Source: Nitrospiraceae bacterium (GTDB lineage Bacteria; Nitrospirota; Thermodesulfovibrionia; UBA6902). From it: a stretch of 54,704 bases of DNA. The notes below the pieces were generated by a model. The model was not told the DNA's origin and did no database searches. It was given only the letters and a program-made list of their open reading frames with translations. This document shows positions 1 through 7,888 of the stretch, piece after piece. The stretch spans positions 1 to 54,704 of the forward strand of contig QZJG01000041.1 in NCBI GenBank assembly GCA_003599275.1, in the 5' to 3' direction. The position numbers and the translations under genes were made by a program. Position 1 is the first letter of the stretch. Each line of letters begins with the position of its first letter.

Positions 1-387
1 GTTATCATATCCATACGTCGTCACTGTACCGTTGAAGTTGGTAAGGCCCGTTAATCTTCCAGCATCGTCATAATTGTATGTTGCGGTTTGACTCAGCCAA
101 TCTATTGTTACCGTCTCAAGCTGGTTCAATGCAGTATATGTGTAAATAACCTTCTTGTTCCCCGGATACGTCAACTCCGTGAGATTGCTATTCTCATCAT
201 ACTTATACCCCACCGCAAATCCATTCACATCCGTCTGCGAAACCAATCGGTGCGCTGTCTTTACCGCCAACCGCGCATCCGTAGTCGTCTCGGTCAATCC
301 ATCAGCATAGTATGTCGCGCTCGTCTTTATCTCAGTTGCAGTTGTCTTGTTAACGATTAAAACTTGAGGATGCTCAATTAAAACATA
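1..387 (-). pseudogene. RHS/YD-repeat protein fragment, runs off the left edge
   Basis: Read on the minus strand, the frame is open from 387 to the left edge and gives YD-repeat type sequence: short units such as YKYDENSNLTELTYP, IYTYTALNQLETV and YNYDDAGRLTGL, the hallmark of RHS/YD-repeat proteins, which are large secreted or surface proteins often used as polymorphic toxins or adhesins. A stop lies immediately upstream at 388-390 and there is no ATG, GTG or ribosome binding site before the repeats begin, so the 5' end looks truncated. It is either a decayed remnant or the 3' part of a broken gene. The left part lies outside the window, so intactness downstream cannot be judged. Confidence 0.7.
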
Positions 388-471
388 TCACCCTTGACGC
401 TTGTCAAGAAAAATCGTTATTTGCCGTGTGACGCAAATAACGATTGGGCCGAGTGGGGCCACTTCGGCCTG
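356..471. repeat. Run of four consecutive inverted repeats between the RHS remnant and ppnP
   Basis: Four perfect or near-perfect inverted repeats follow each other: 364-377 (TTGAG/CTCAA, loop of 4) flanked by the 8-bp direct repeat ATTAAAAC at 356-363 and 377-384; 393-408 (CTTGAC/GTCAAG, loop of 4); 412-445 (12-bp perfect arms AATCGTTATTTG and complement, loop of 10); 447-471 (GGCCGA-GTGG against CCACTTCGGCC with one bulge). The rest of 472-560 holds nothing recognisable. They start at the point where the RHS reading frame breaks off. Confidence 0.6.
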
Positions 472-560
472 GTATTGCGTTACCTGCCTTCCGCTTGCAT
501 AAACCGGATTTTCTCTGGTACAGTTATCGCATTCAATATAAGAATTGCGGGGTGTTTTCC

Positions 561-875
561 ATGTCTGAGTTCAGGAACGTGACGGTTGTAAGAAAAGCGA
601 ATGTCTATTTTGGCGGAAAGGTAACAAGCAGGACTGTTATCTTTGAAGACGGCTCGAAAAAGACCCTCGGCGTGATGCTGCCCGGTGAGTATGAATTCAA
701 TACTGCGGACAGAGAGATCATGGAGATACTTTCCGGTGACCTCGATGTGCTCCTGCCGGGAGAAAGCGGCTGGAGGACGATCAAAGGCGGAGAGTCCTTT
801 GAGGTCCCGGCGAATTCGAAATTCCTGCTCAAAGTCAGGGCGCTTGCCGATTACTGCTGCTCCTTTGTCCGCTGA
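561..875 (+). CDS. ppnP: Pyrimidine/purine nucleoside phosphorylase PpnP (DUF1255/YaiE family)
   Basis: A 104-residue protein starting [20 protein letters not shown]. The family forms small single-domain cupins that phosphorolyse nucleosides to base plus ribose-1-phosphate in salvage. Conserved family features visible are the N-terminal VxxxANVYF(G)GKV block, a central [10 protein letters not shown](N)T segment and the C-terminal FxVPANSKFxLKV block. Length fits the usual 93-105 residues. The frame is open further upstream to 444, but family alignment favours the ATG at 561; the ribosome binding site is weak (GCGGGG about 10 nt upstream). It sits upstream of tex with 85 bp between them and shows no obvious functional link. 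Confidence 0.87.
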   Translation: MSEFRNVTVVRKANVYFGGKVTSRTVIFEDGSKKTLGVMLPGEYEFNTADREIMEILSGDLDVLLPGESGWRTIKGGESFEVPANSKFLLKVRALADYCCSFVR

Positions 876-960
876 TCGCGTCTTTCCGGATTATTCATGT
901 ACAGGAAAAATTTATGAACAATCCGGGCCATGTAATAACTCAAAGAAAGTCGGGAGATCC

Positions 961-3270
961 ATGAACGAATTGCATATTTCCATAATCACAAAAGAACTGG
1001 GCGTCAAACCATCACAGGTCATGTCAGCGGCGGCGCTGCTTGACGAAGGGGCCACAGTGCCCTTTATTTCCCGTTACCGGAAAGAGGCCACAGGCAGCCT
1101 TGATGAAGTTGCGGTGGCCGCAATAAGAGACCGGCTCGAACAGTTGAGGGAACTCGATAAACGGCGGGAAGCCATCGTCAAATCTCTCGAAGAACGGGGA
1201 TTGCTGACTGATGAATTAAAGGGAAAGATCGAAGGGGCCGGATCTCTCACTGTGCTCGAAGACATATACCTTCCCTTCCGCCCGAAGCGCCGCACAAGGG
1301 CCACAATGGCAAAGGAGAAGGGACTTGAGCCGCTTGCATTGAAAATCTACGAGCAGGCGGAGATGGATATTGAAGCCGAAGCGGCAGCGTTTATAGATGC
1401 GGAAAAAGGTGTTGCAAACATTGAGGATGCGCTTGCCGGTGCAAGGGACATTATTGCCGAATGGGTGAGCGAGGACCAAAAAGCGCGTGAAAAGATGCGG
1501 GAGCTTTTTTGGCTCAAAGGCATCATGCGCTCCAGGATTGTCCCCGGCAAAGAAGAACAGGGAATAAAGTACAAAGACTATTATGAATGGGAGGAGCCGG
1601 TAGCAAAAGCCCCCTCACACAGGATACTCGCAATAAGACGCGGTGAAAAAGAAGAATTCCTTGTCCTCCGTATGACTCCGTCCGAAGAGGACGCGCTCAG
1701 TTTGCTTGAAGCGCTCTTTGTTAAAGGGGCCGGTCCTGCACCGGAACAGGTGCGGGCCGCTGTCCACGACAGTTATAAGCGGTTGCTGTCTTCTTCAATG
1801 GAGGCGGAGACACGCCTTGCCGCAAAAAAGCGGGCCGATGAGGAAGCGATTCGCGTCTTTGTCGAAAACCTGAGACAGCTCCTGCTTTCCCCTCCCCTCG
1901 GAGGAAAAAACATCCTCGCCATTGACCCGGGTTTCAGGACGGGATGCAAAGTGGTCTGTCTCGACCGGCAGGGGAAACTGCTCCACAACGATACCGTCAA
2001 TCCGCACTTTTCCGATAAGGGCGCTGCTTCGTCGGCTGAGAAGATCAGGGACCTGTGCAAACGCTTCGGCATAGAAGCGGTCGCTATAGGCAACGGCACA
2101 GCCGGAAGGGAGACGGAGGCTTTCATCAGGGGACTCGGATTGTCAAACGAGATTTCAATTGTGATGGTGAATGAAAGCGGCGCTTCCATATATTCCGCTT
2201 CCGACGTTGCGCGGGAGGAATTCCCGGACCATGACGTAACTGTCCGGGGTTCAGTATCAATAGGACGGCGGCTTATGGACCCGCTTGCCGAACTTGTGAA
2301 GATAGATCCCAAGTCCATCGGGGTCGGACAATACCAGCACGATGTGGACCAGTCCGCATTGAAGAAAAGCCTCGATGACGTGGTCATAAGCTGCGTCAAC
2401 GGGGTCGGCGTCGAGGTGAATACCGCGAGCAAACAGCTTCTCACTTATGTCTCGGGATTGGGGCCGCAGCTTGCAAAAGGCATTGTGGAATACAGAAACG
2501 AACACGGCCCCTTCAAATCGCGCGAAGAGCTGAAAAAAGTTTCACGTCTCGGGCCCAGGGCATTTGAACAGGCAGCAGGATTTCTCCGCATACGCGACGG
2601 TGAAAACCCGCTCGACCGTAGCGCGGTCCATCCTGAAAGCTATCATGTCGTAGATGCAATGGCAAAAGATATCGGATGCCCGTTGGCCGACCTTATGAAG
2701 GACGAGGGTCTCAGGAAAAAGATCGATTTGTCGCAATACGTTACCGACACCGCAGGCATGCCTACACTGACTGACATTATGGCTGAGCTTGCCAGGCCGG
2801 GACGTGATCCCCGTGAGAAATTTGAGACCTTCGGTTTTGCGGAAGGCGTCGCAAAGATCGAAGACGTGAAGCCCGGGATGAAGCTGCCCGGCATCGTCAC
2901 AAACATCACAGCCTTCGGCGCCTTCGTGGATATTGGCGTCCACCAGGACGGCCTCGTTCACATCAGCGAATTAGCGGACAATTTCGTGAAAAACCCGGCG
3001 GACGCAGTGAAGGTGCATCAAAAAGTTACGGTCACCGTACTGGAAGTGGACCTGCCGAGAAAGCGCATCTCTCTTTCGATGAAGAGCAAAGGCGCGGCAG
3101 AACGGAAGTCCGAAAGTCCGGAGACGCTGAAGCGCGAAAAGACGGCAGAACGGAAGTCCGGTAGTGCGGAAGGTAAAAAGGCCGGGACAACTCCGGGCAG
3201 CGACAGGAAAAAGCCTTCGCGGTTTGCGAACAATCCCTTTTACGAGGCGTTCACAAAGAAAAGAGGCTGA
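961..3270 (+). CDS. tex: Tex family RNA-binding transcription accessory protein
   Basis: 769 residues, the usual length for Tex (about 770-785). Order seen: N-terminal helical Tex domain (from MNELHISIITKELGVKPSQV), a YqgF/RuvX-like RNase H fold (ILAIDPGFRTGCKVVCLD, residues about 316-330), helix-hairpin-helix motifs (YVSGLGPQLAKGIVEYRNEH and SRLGPRAFEQAAGFLRI), and an S1 RNA-binding domain (about 639-708, GIVTNITAFGAFVDIGVHQD). A Lys/Glu/Ser-rich tail of about 60 residues follows the S1 domain and contains two similar ERKSxS units. Tex binds nucleic acid and affects transcription; exact role is not settled. The ATG at 961 was chosen because the family begins there and GGGAG lies just upstream. 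Confidence 0.95.
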   Translation: MNELHISIITKELGVKPSQVMSAAALLDEGATVPFISRYRKEATGSLDEVAVAAIRDRLEQLRELDKRREAIVKSLEERGLLTDELKGKIEGAGSLTVLEDIYLPFRPKRRTRATMAKEKGLEPLALKIYEQAEMDIEAEAAAFIDAEKGVANIEDALAGARDIIAEWVSEDQKAREKMRELFWLKGIMRSRIVPGKEEQGIKYKDYYEWEEPVAKAPSHRILAIRRGEKEEFLVLRMTPSEEDALSLLEALFVKGAGPAPEQVRAAVHDSYKRLLSSSMEAETRLAAKKRADEEAIRVFVENLRQLLLSPPLGGKNILAIDPGFRTGCKVVCLDRQGKLLHNDTVNPHFSDKGAASSAEKIRDLCKRFGIEAVAIGNGTAGRETEAFIRGLGLSNEISIVMVNESGASIYSASDVAREEFPDHDVTVRGSVSIGRRLMDPLAELVKIDPKSIGVGQYQHDVDQSALKKSLDDVVISCVNGVGVEVNTASKQLLTYVSGLGPQLAKGIVEYRNEHGPFKSREELKKVSRLGPRAFEQAAGFLRIRDGENPLDRSAVHPESYHVVDAMAKDIGCPLADLMKDEGLRKKIDLSQYVTDTAGMPTLTDIMAELARPGRDPREKFETFGFAEGVAKIEDVKPGMKLPGIVTNITAFGAFVDIGVHQDGLVHISELADNFVKNPADAVKVHQKVTVTVLEVDLPRKRISLSMKSKGAAERKSESPETLKREKTAERKSGSAEGKKAGTTPGSDRKKPSRFANNPFYEAFTKKRG

Positions 3271-3357
3271 ATTTTTTTGTTGCCCTTTCCCGCTGTATTT
3301 GCGTAAGATATTTTTATAGTGTGAACTGTTCGGGAAATAAAAAAACGGAGGCGGGCT

Positions 3358-3906
3358 ATGTCGAACATCAATGAAGTCAGCAAAAACTTTTCTACTGCGG
3401 ATTTGAAAATGGGGCGGGCAAATGAAGGCAGAAAGAAGTCTGATTTTAAAGAAACCGGAGAGAGCCCGGCCACTCTGGTAAACAGGTTGATCGTCGAGCT
3501 GAATTTAAACGTCAAAGTTGAATCGAAAGACCGTTTCGGGACCCAGGCCGGCATCAAGGCGCTTTCCGGGTCTTCCGGCATTGACCTGTCACAGTTGACA
3601 TACAACGGCAAACCGATTACTGAGCTTAGTCAGGGTGAAGCCAATGCGTTGATAAGTGAAGACGGTTTTTTCGGAGTAACAAACACGGCCCGGAGAATTT
3701 TTGATTTTGTGGCCGGTAAGGCAGGAGATGACCCTGAAAAACTGCAAGTCGCCAGGGACGCGGTCCTCAAAGGCTTCAAGGAGGCCGAGAATTCCTTCGG
3801 CGGCACACTGCCCGACATCAGTTATAAGACCCTTGAAAAGCTACTTGCGATGATCGATGAAAAGATCAGGACGCTCGGCGGTTCAGTAGTTAATGTAAAA
3901 GCCTGA
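3358..3906 (+). CDS. Conserved small acidic/basic protein of unknown function
   Basis: 182 residues, soluble, no signal peptide, no cysteines in obvious metal motifs. The first 40 residues are low-complexity and charged; the C-terminal two thirds look folded, with a core around ITELSQGEANALISEDGFFG, then FDFVAGKAGDDPEKL and a helical stretch rich in AxDAVLKGFKEAE. I recall similar sequences annotated as hydrogenase-4 component G in proteobacteria, but nothing here links it to a hydrogenase, so no function is assigned. The start is well supported by GGAGGCGGGCT directly before the ATG. It is a single gene between tex and the convergent ispF, preceded by a plausible promoter region (TATAGT near 3315). 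Confidence 0.72.
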   Translation: MSNINEVSKNFSTADLKMGRANEGRKKSDFKETGESPATLVNRLIVELNLNVKVESKDRFGTQAGIKALSGSSGIDLSQLTYNGKPITELSQGEANALISEDGFFGVTNTARRIFDFVAGKAGDDPEKLQVARDAVLKGFKEAENSFGGTLPDISYKTLEKLLAMIDEKIRTLGGSVVNVKA

Positions 3907-3940
3907 AGGGGCGGCCCAACCAACCCGTAGTCGTAAGACT

Positions 3941-4411
3941 TTATTTGGCCTTCAACAAACACACTGCCTGCGCTGCTATGCCCTCACCTCTGCCGATGAA
4001 GCCCATGCCTTCGTTGGATTTTGCCTTGATATTGATTGAAGTTAAAGGAATGCCTGCGCTTGATATACGCTCTCTCATTTTATCAATATACGGCAGGAGC
4101 CTCGGCTTTTCCGTTATGACAGTTGAATCGATATTGAGGACGTCAAAGCCTTTTTGCCTCATCAATTGTACTGTCCTTGAGAGCAAGTCAATACTCGATG
4201 CGTCTTCCCATTTCGCGTCCGTATCGGGAAAATGTTTGCCGATGTCGCCTTCGCCTAACGCGCCGATGATGGCGTCAATTATTGCATGACAGAGCACGTC
4301 GGCATCGGAGTGACCGAGAAGACCTTTTCCGTGAGGGACCTCAACGCCCCCAAGGATGAGTTTTCTGCCTTCAACTAATCTGTGTGAGTCATAACCGGTC
4401 CCGATTCTCAT
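3941..4411 (-). CDS. ispF: 2-C-methyl-D-erythritol 2,4-cyclodiphosphate synthase
   Basis: 156 residues, normal length. IspF cyclises CDP-methylerythritol 2-phosphate to MEcPP in the MEP route to isoprenoids, as a trimer with a divalent metal. The metal ligands are visible: D8 and H10 in RIGTGYDSHRL and H42 in HSDADVLCHAI. Also present are GDIGKHFPDTD and the C-terminal SNEGMGFIGRGEGI block. The start codon overlaps the ispD stop in an ATGA, so the two are translationally coupled in the order ispD-ispF. It converges with the unknown gene ending at 3906. Confidence 0.97.
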   Translation of the reverse strand: MRIGTGYDSHRLVEGRKLILGGVEVPHGKGLLGHSDADVLCHAIIDAIIGALGEGDIGKHFPDTDAKWEDASSIDLLSRTVQLMRQKGFDVLNIDSTVITEKPRLLPYIDKMRERISSAGIPLTSINIKAKSNEGMGFIGRGEGIAAQAVCLLKAK

Positions 4412-5139
4412 GATTTCCGAATTACCACTTCCCGGCTTTCTCTCATTTTCAGTAAATTTACCACCAGCTCCATATCTTCCGGTGTTGTGACCTTGATATT
4501 AAGGGGACTGCCGGGAATAATTTTTACCCTGCCGCCCATCCTCTCCACAAGCGCGGCGTCGTCTGTTGCGTAGAAGCCTTCAGCATACGCCGCGTCATAT
4601 GCTTTTTTGATTGACCCGAAGGAAAAAGCCTGCGGCGTCTGGACCGACCGGAACCTCTCGCGGTTTACGGTGGAAATAACGGCGCCTCCTGCATCAACTT
4701 CCTTGAGTGTCTCTTTTACGGGAAGCCCGGGGACAACGCCGTCGAAGTTTTTCAATTCGCCGATAAGGCGTTCAACCAGGCCTTCCGGGATAAAAGGCCT
4801 GACGCCGTCATGGATTAAAATTATACTGGCAGTGGAGGTCCCATTTTCCTCAAGGAGATTCAGTGCATTGAATATCGAGTCCTGCCGCTCTTTGCCGCCC
4901 GGTGCGATGAGTTTTATTTTTTTCAGACCGAAGTTTTCGACCATCAGATATCCTTTCCCGACATCATCTTTTCCAAGGACAGGGATGATTTCAGTAATCA
5001 AATATTCGGAAGAAAGTCTCTTCAGAGTGTGGACCAGGAGCGGAGTTCCGCCAAGGTCGGCAAAGGTTTTCCTGATGTGCGGGTCGAATCTCTTCCCAAG
5101 CCCTGCCGAGGGGACTATAGCGATTATTTTTTTTGACAT
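4408..5139 (-). CDS. ispD: 2-C-methyl-D-erythritol 4-phosphate cytidylyltransferase
   Basis: 243 residues. IspD couples MEP to CTP in the MEP pathway. The nucleotide-binding N terminus IVPSAGLGKRFDP, the HDGVRPFIP motif, the STVNRERFRSVQTPQAF segment with the RxxxQTPQ signature and the ATDDAALVERMG block are all visible. The last 15 residues or so are extra and charged. It starts 6 nt downstream of the PIN-TRAM gene stop and overlaps ispF by 4 nt, so it is an internal operon gene. The PIN-TRAM/ispD/ispF neighbourhood is common in bacteria. Confidence 0.96.
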   Translation of the reverse strand: MSKKIIAIVPSAGLGKRFDPHIRKTFADLGGTPLLVHTLKRLSSEYLITEIIPVLGKDDVGKGYLMVENFGLKKIKLIAPGGKERQDSIFNALNLLEENGTSTASIILIHDGVRPFIPEGLVERLIGELKNFDGVVPGLPVKETLKEVDAGGAVISTVNRERFRSVQTPQAFSFGSIKKAYDAAYAEGFYATDDAALVERMGGRVKIIPGSPLNIKVTTPEDMELVVNLLKMRESREVVIRKS

Positions 5140-5145
5140 TACATA

Positions 5146-6150
5146 TTAATGCCGCGCCATTTTCAGTTCTTCCCTGTCCGCGTCTTCTTTCAATTTTGCA
5201 AATATCATTCTTCCGGCGGTGGTCTGCAGAACGCTTGTGACGATAACGTCCACCTGCTGGTTTATCATCCTTCTCGCGCTGTCGACAACCACCATGGTCC
5301 CGTCATCGAGATAACCTACGCCCTGGTTAAGCTCTTTGCCCTCTTTGACAATAAATATGTTCATTTTCTCACCGGGAAGCACAACAGGTTTTATGGCGTT
5401 TGCAAGCTCATTGAGGTTCAGGACGGTCACGCCCTGAAGCTCGGCCACTTTATTGAGATTGAAGTCGTTTGTGATTATCTTTGCGCCAAGCAGCCGGGCC
5501 AGGGCCACGAGTTTTGCGTCCACCTCTTTTATCTTGGGAAAATCTTCATCGATGATCTTCACCGTCACATTCGACAGCTTCTGTATCCTGTGAAGAACGT
5601 CAAGGCCCCGCCTTCCGCGCGCCCTTCTCAGGGAATCCGTCGAATCCGCAATATACTGAAGCTCCTGGAGAATAAACTGGGGGATAATGAAGGTGCCTTC
5701 GATGAAGCCCGCCTCGCAGACATCCACTATCCTGCCGTCGATTATTACGCTGGTATCGATGACCTTGGCGTGTTCCTCTTCGACCCGGGTTTTAAACGCC
5801 TTTACTATGTTCGGCAGGGTGAAATCCTTTCCTGCCCTCAGACCCAGAAGAAGCCCGCTGTAGCCGAACAGGGCATTAAAAACTAATGCGATGTATGTGC
5901 CGTCCATACTGGTGAAAACGGTCTTTATCGGAAGATAAATCAACTTAGCAAATAAGAGCCCTAATGACAAGCCTACCATGCCGCCAATCACGGTGCCGAA
6001 ACCCACCATGGTAAGCACATATTCCAGAATGAGGGCTATTACGCCGACGCCAGCGCCCCATAAAAGCCCCTGATGCGATAAGCCGGCCGTCATTCCGAGA
6101 ATGTAGCCGCCCAATGCAAATATCAAGAAAAATATGACCCTGTATAGCAT
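5146..6150 (-). CDS. PIN/TRAM domain membrane protein (YacL-like)
   Basis: 334 residues. About 100 residues at the N terminus hold four hydrophobic segments, followed by a PIN nuclease-like domain (about 129-250) and a TRAM domain (about 252-315). PIN acidic residues D132 (VIDTSVIIDGRI), E163 region (ILQELQYIAD), D211 and D229 (ITNDFNL) are in place, so the nuclease centre looks intact. Bacillus YacL is the family reference; its substrate is not established. Start is supported by GAGGACAGGGAA before the ATG. It lies 11 nt after htrA and directly precedes ispD in a four-gene minus-strand operon. Confidence 0.92.
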   Translation of the reverse strand: MLYRVIFFLIFALGGYILGMTAGLSHQGLLWGAGVGVIALILEYVLTMVGFGTVIGGMVGLSLGLLFAKLIYLPIKTVFTSMDGTYIALVFNALFGYSGLLLGLRAGKDFTLPNIVKAFKTRVEEEHAKVIDTSVIIDGRIVDVCEAGFIEGTFIIPQFILQELQYIADSTDSLRRARGRRGLDVLHRIQKLSNVTVKIIDEDFPKIKEVDAKLVALARLLGAKIITNDFNLNKVAELQGVTVLNLNELANAIKPVVLPGEKMNIFIVKEGKELNQGVGYLDDGTMVVVDSARRMINQQVDVIVTSVLQTTAGRMIFAKLKEDADREELKMARH

Positions 6151-6161
6151 TTCCCTGTCCT

Positions 6162-7637
6162 CTAAGAATAAATTTTTAAAGTTATATAAAATTTGTTTCC
6201 GCTTCTGTTGATAAATAAAAGCAGCGTATCGCCCTTTCTCAACTTCGAGACAACATTATTAAAGTCGGATATATTTCTGATGGTCTTTTTATTTATTTCC
6301 TGGATTACGTCTCCTTTCTTCAACCCCGCATCTTCAGCAGTGCTGTAGGGATCGACCTTGACTATTACTACTCCTTTTTCATCTTTGGGGATATCGAGCT
6401 GTTTGGCAATCTCCTGTGACAGGTCCATCACCCTGAAGCCTGCGAGCGCGTTGTCCTCGCGCAGGAATTTTTCTTCGGGTTCCTGCGGAACAGCCTGCGC
6501 CGCATCCTGGGGAAGTTCCGTTATGGCCACGGAAAGGGGCAGGGGTTTCCCTTCTCTCACAACCTTCAGGGTTATCCTGCTCCCGACCCTGCTCTGTGCA
6601 ATCATGTTCCTCAGTGTTTCCACGTTTTTCACTTCCTTGTTGTCAACCTCTACAATAATGTCCCCCCTTTTTAGTCCCGCTTTTTCCGCCGGGCTGCCAT
6701 TCAGGATCTCAGTAACGAGAGCGCCGCTCGATTTGCTAAGGCCGAATTCCCTGGCAAGCTCAGGCGTAAAATTCTGGATTGTGACCCCAAGCCATCCCCG
6801 GGTGACCTTTCCCTGTTTAATAAGCTGGGTCATGACCGATTTGGCCATATTGCTCGGGACGGCAAAGCCTATGCCCTGATATCCCCCGGTCCTTGAAAAA
6901 ATCGCTGTGTTTATGCCGATGAGCTCACCTTTAATATTTACAAGCGGCCCTCCGGAGTTGCCCGGGTTAATGGCCGCGTCGGTCTGGATAAAATCCTCAT
7001 AATCTGCGATACCGACATTCGCCCTCCCCACTGCGCTGACAATCCCCATTGTGACCGTATTGCTCAAACTGTAAGGGTTTCCAAACGCAAGGACAAACTC
7101 ACCGACCTGTATTTTGTCGGAATCCCCCCATTTTATGGCGGGGAGGTCCTCTTTCGGGATTTTTATTACCGCGATATCCGTTTTTGGATCAGAGCCGATT
7201 ATCTTGCCTTTATAATTTTGCTGATCATATAAAGTGACAGTTATTTCATCTGCCTTTTCAACAACATGGGTGTTTGTCAATATATAGCCGTCAGGCGAAA
7301 CAAGCACTCCGGACCCCAGACTCTGTTCTTTCCATTTCTTGGGCATCTTGTGGTAAGGTTCGAAGAAATCAGAAAACTGGTCATCAAAAAGATCTGAAAA
7401 GGGCTTGGAGTCTCTCTCCACGATCTTGGAGGTGGAGATATTTACCACCACTGGACTCACGGCCCTTACAATCTCTGAAAAGGCCGTGCTTCCCCCGGAA
7501 AGCTCTTTCGGTACCTGGAAATTGTAAGTATAAGGAGGGGTTGCAGACCTGACAGGGAACAGATTTTTATAATTCCCTATTAAATAGCCCGAAATCAACG
7601 CAATAACAACAAAAAGCAGAAAAGTCGTCTTTTTCAT
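6162..7637 (-). CDS. Do/DegP-like periplasmic serine protease with two PDZ domains
   Basis: 491 residues. An N-terminal hydrophobic segment (residues 4-21) serves as signal peptide or anchor, so the enzyme acts in the envelope on misfolded proteins. The trypsin-like triad is complete: H124 (TNTHVVEKAD), D154 (PKTDIAVIKI) and S228 (INPGNSGGPL). PDZ1 spans about 285-375 (LNGSPAEKAGLKRGDIIVEV) and PDZ2 about 400-485 (YSTAEDAGLKKGDVIQEINK). It is the first gene of the htrA-PIN/TRAM-ispD-ispF run, with a sigma-70-like promoter just upstream. Assignment to the DegP/DegQ/MucD family is secure; which member it corresponds to is not. Confidence 0.95.
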   Translation of the reverse strand: MKKTTFLLFVVIALISGYLIGNYKNLFPVRSATPPYTYNFQVPKELSGGSTAFSEIVRAVSPVVVNISTSKIVERDSKPFSDLFDDQFSDFFEPYHKMPKKWKEQSLGSGVLVSPDGYILTNTHVVEKADEITVTLYDQQNYKGKIIGSDPKTDIAVIKIPKEDLPAIKWGDSDKIQVGEFVLAFGNPYSLSNTVTMGIVSAVGRANVGIADYEDFIQTDAAINPGNSGGPLVNIKGELIGINTAIFSRTGGYQGIGFAVPSNMAKSVMTQLIKQGKVTRGWLGVTIQNFTPELAREFGLSKSSGALVTEILNGSPAEKAGLKRGDIIVEVDNKEVKNVETLRNMIAQSRVGSRITLKVVREGKPLPLSVAITELPQDAAQAVPQEPEEKFLREDNALAGFRVMDLSQEIAKQLDIPKDEKGVVIVKVDPYSTAEDAGLKKGDVIQEINKKTIRNISDFNNVVSKLRKGDTLLLFINRSGNKFYITLKIYS

Positions 7638-7644
7638 TAGTCAA

Positions 7645-7674
7645 ATTATACATCCGAAAGTTTGACCTTGTAAA
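7645..7674 (-). promoter_or_regulatory. Sigma-70-like promoter for the htrA operon
   Basis: On the minus strand TTTACA (7669-7674) and TATAAT (7645-7650) are separated by 18 nt. The -10 box is consensus and the -35 box matches 5 of 6 positions. The -10 box ends only 8 nt from the ATG at 7637, so either the leader is almost absent or translation starts slightly downstream. Confidence 0.5.
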
Positions 7675-7700
7675 CCCTTCGAAGAATAGAGATGGGAAGT

Positions 7701-7778
7701 TGTCATTGCGAGCAAAGCGAAGCAATCTTGTCTTTCATAGCGAGATTGCCACGAACCCTTAGGGTTCTCGCAATGACA
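7701..7778. repeat. Dispersed palindromic repeat, family A, copy 1
   Basis: A 78-bp element with 12-bp perfect terminal inverted repeats TGTCATTGCGAG and CTCGCAATGACA. The inside carries AAAGCGAAGCAATCT and an inner palindrome ACCCTTAGGGTT. The same ends and the GAAGCAATCT core occur at 14223-14296 (inside purL) and from 54637 to the right edge. No coding capacity; it is a MITE/REP-like element. Confidence 0.85.
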
Positions 7779-7800
7779 GATAAATCAACGGTGTTATAAT
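7773..7800 (+). promoter_or_regulatory. Sigma-70-like promoter of bioA, -35 box formed by the repeat edge
   Basis: ATGACA (7773-7778) and TATAAT (7795-7800) are 16 nt apart, and TG stands one base before the -10 box (extended -10, TGTTATAAT). The -35 hexamer is the last six bases of the family A palindrome. Transcription would begin near 7807. Confidence 0.55.
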
Positions 7801-7888
7801 TCTATTTCTATTTTTCGCACCCTGTTCAATGAATCATATTTTTCTATTGATTACCGGGAACGACATATTATATTCTTACAGACCGACT

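Noticed and set aside
1773..2444. Long minus-strand frame of 223 codons inside tex
   Set aside because: Antisense shadow of tex; Ser/Arg-rich composition and no ribosome binding site.
5149..5886. 245-codon plus-strand frame opposite the PIN-TRAM gene
   Set aside because: Antisense shadow; the minus strand has an unmistakable PIN/TRAM protein.
7701..7778. Repeat copies considered as a CRISPR or attachment site
   Set aside because: No regular spacing or spacers, no cas genes or integrase; the element is a single palindrome.
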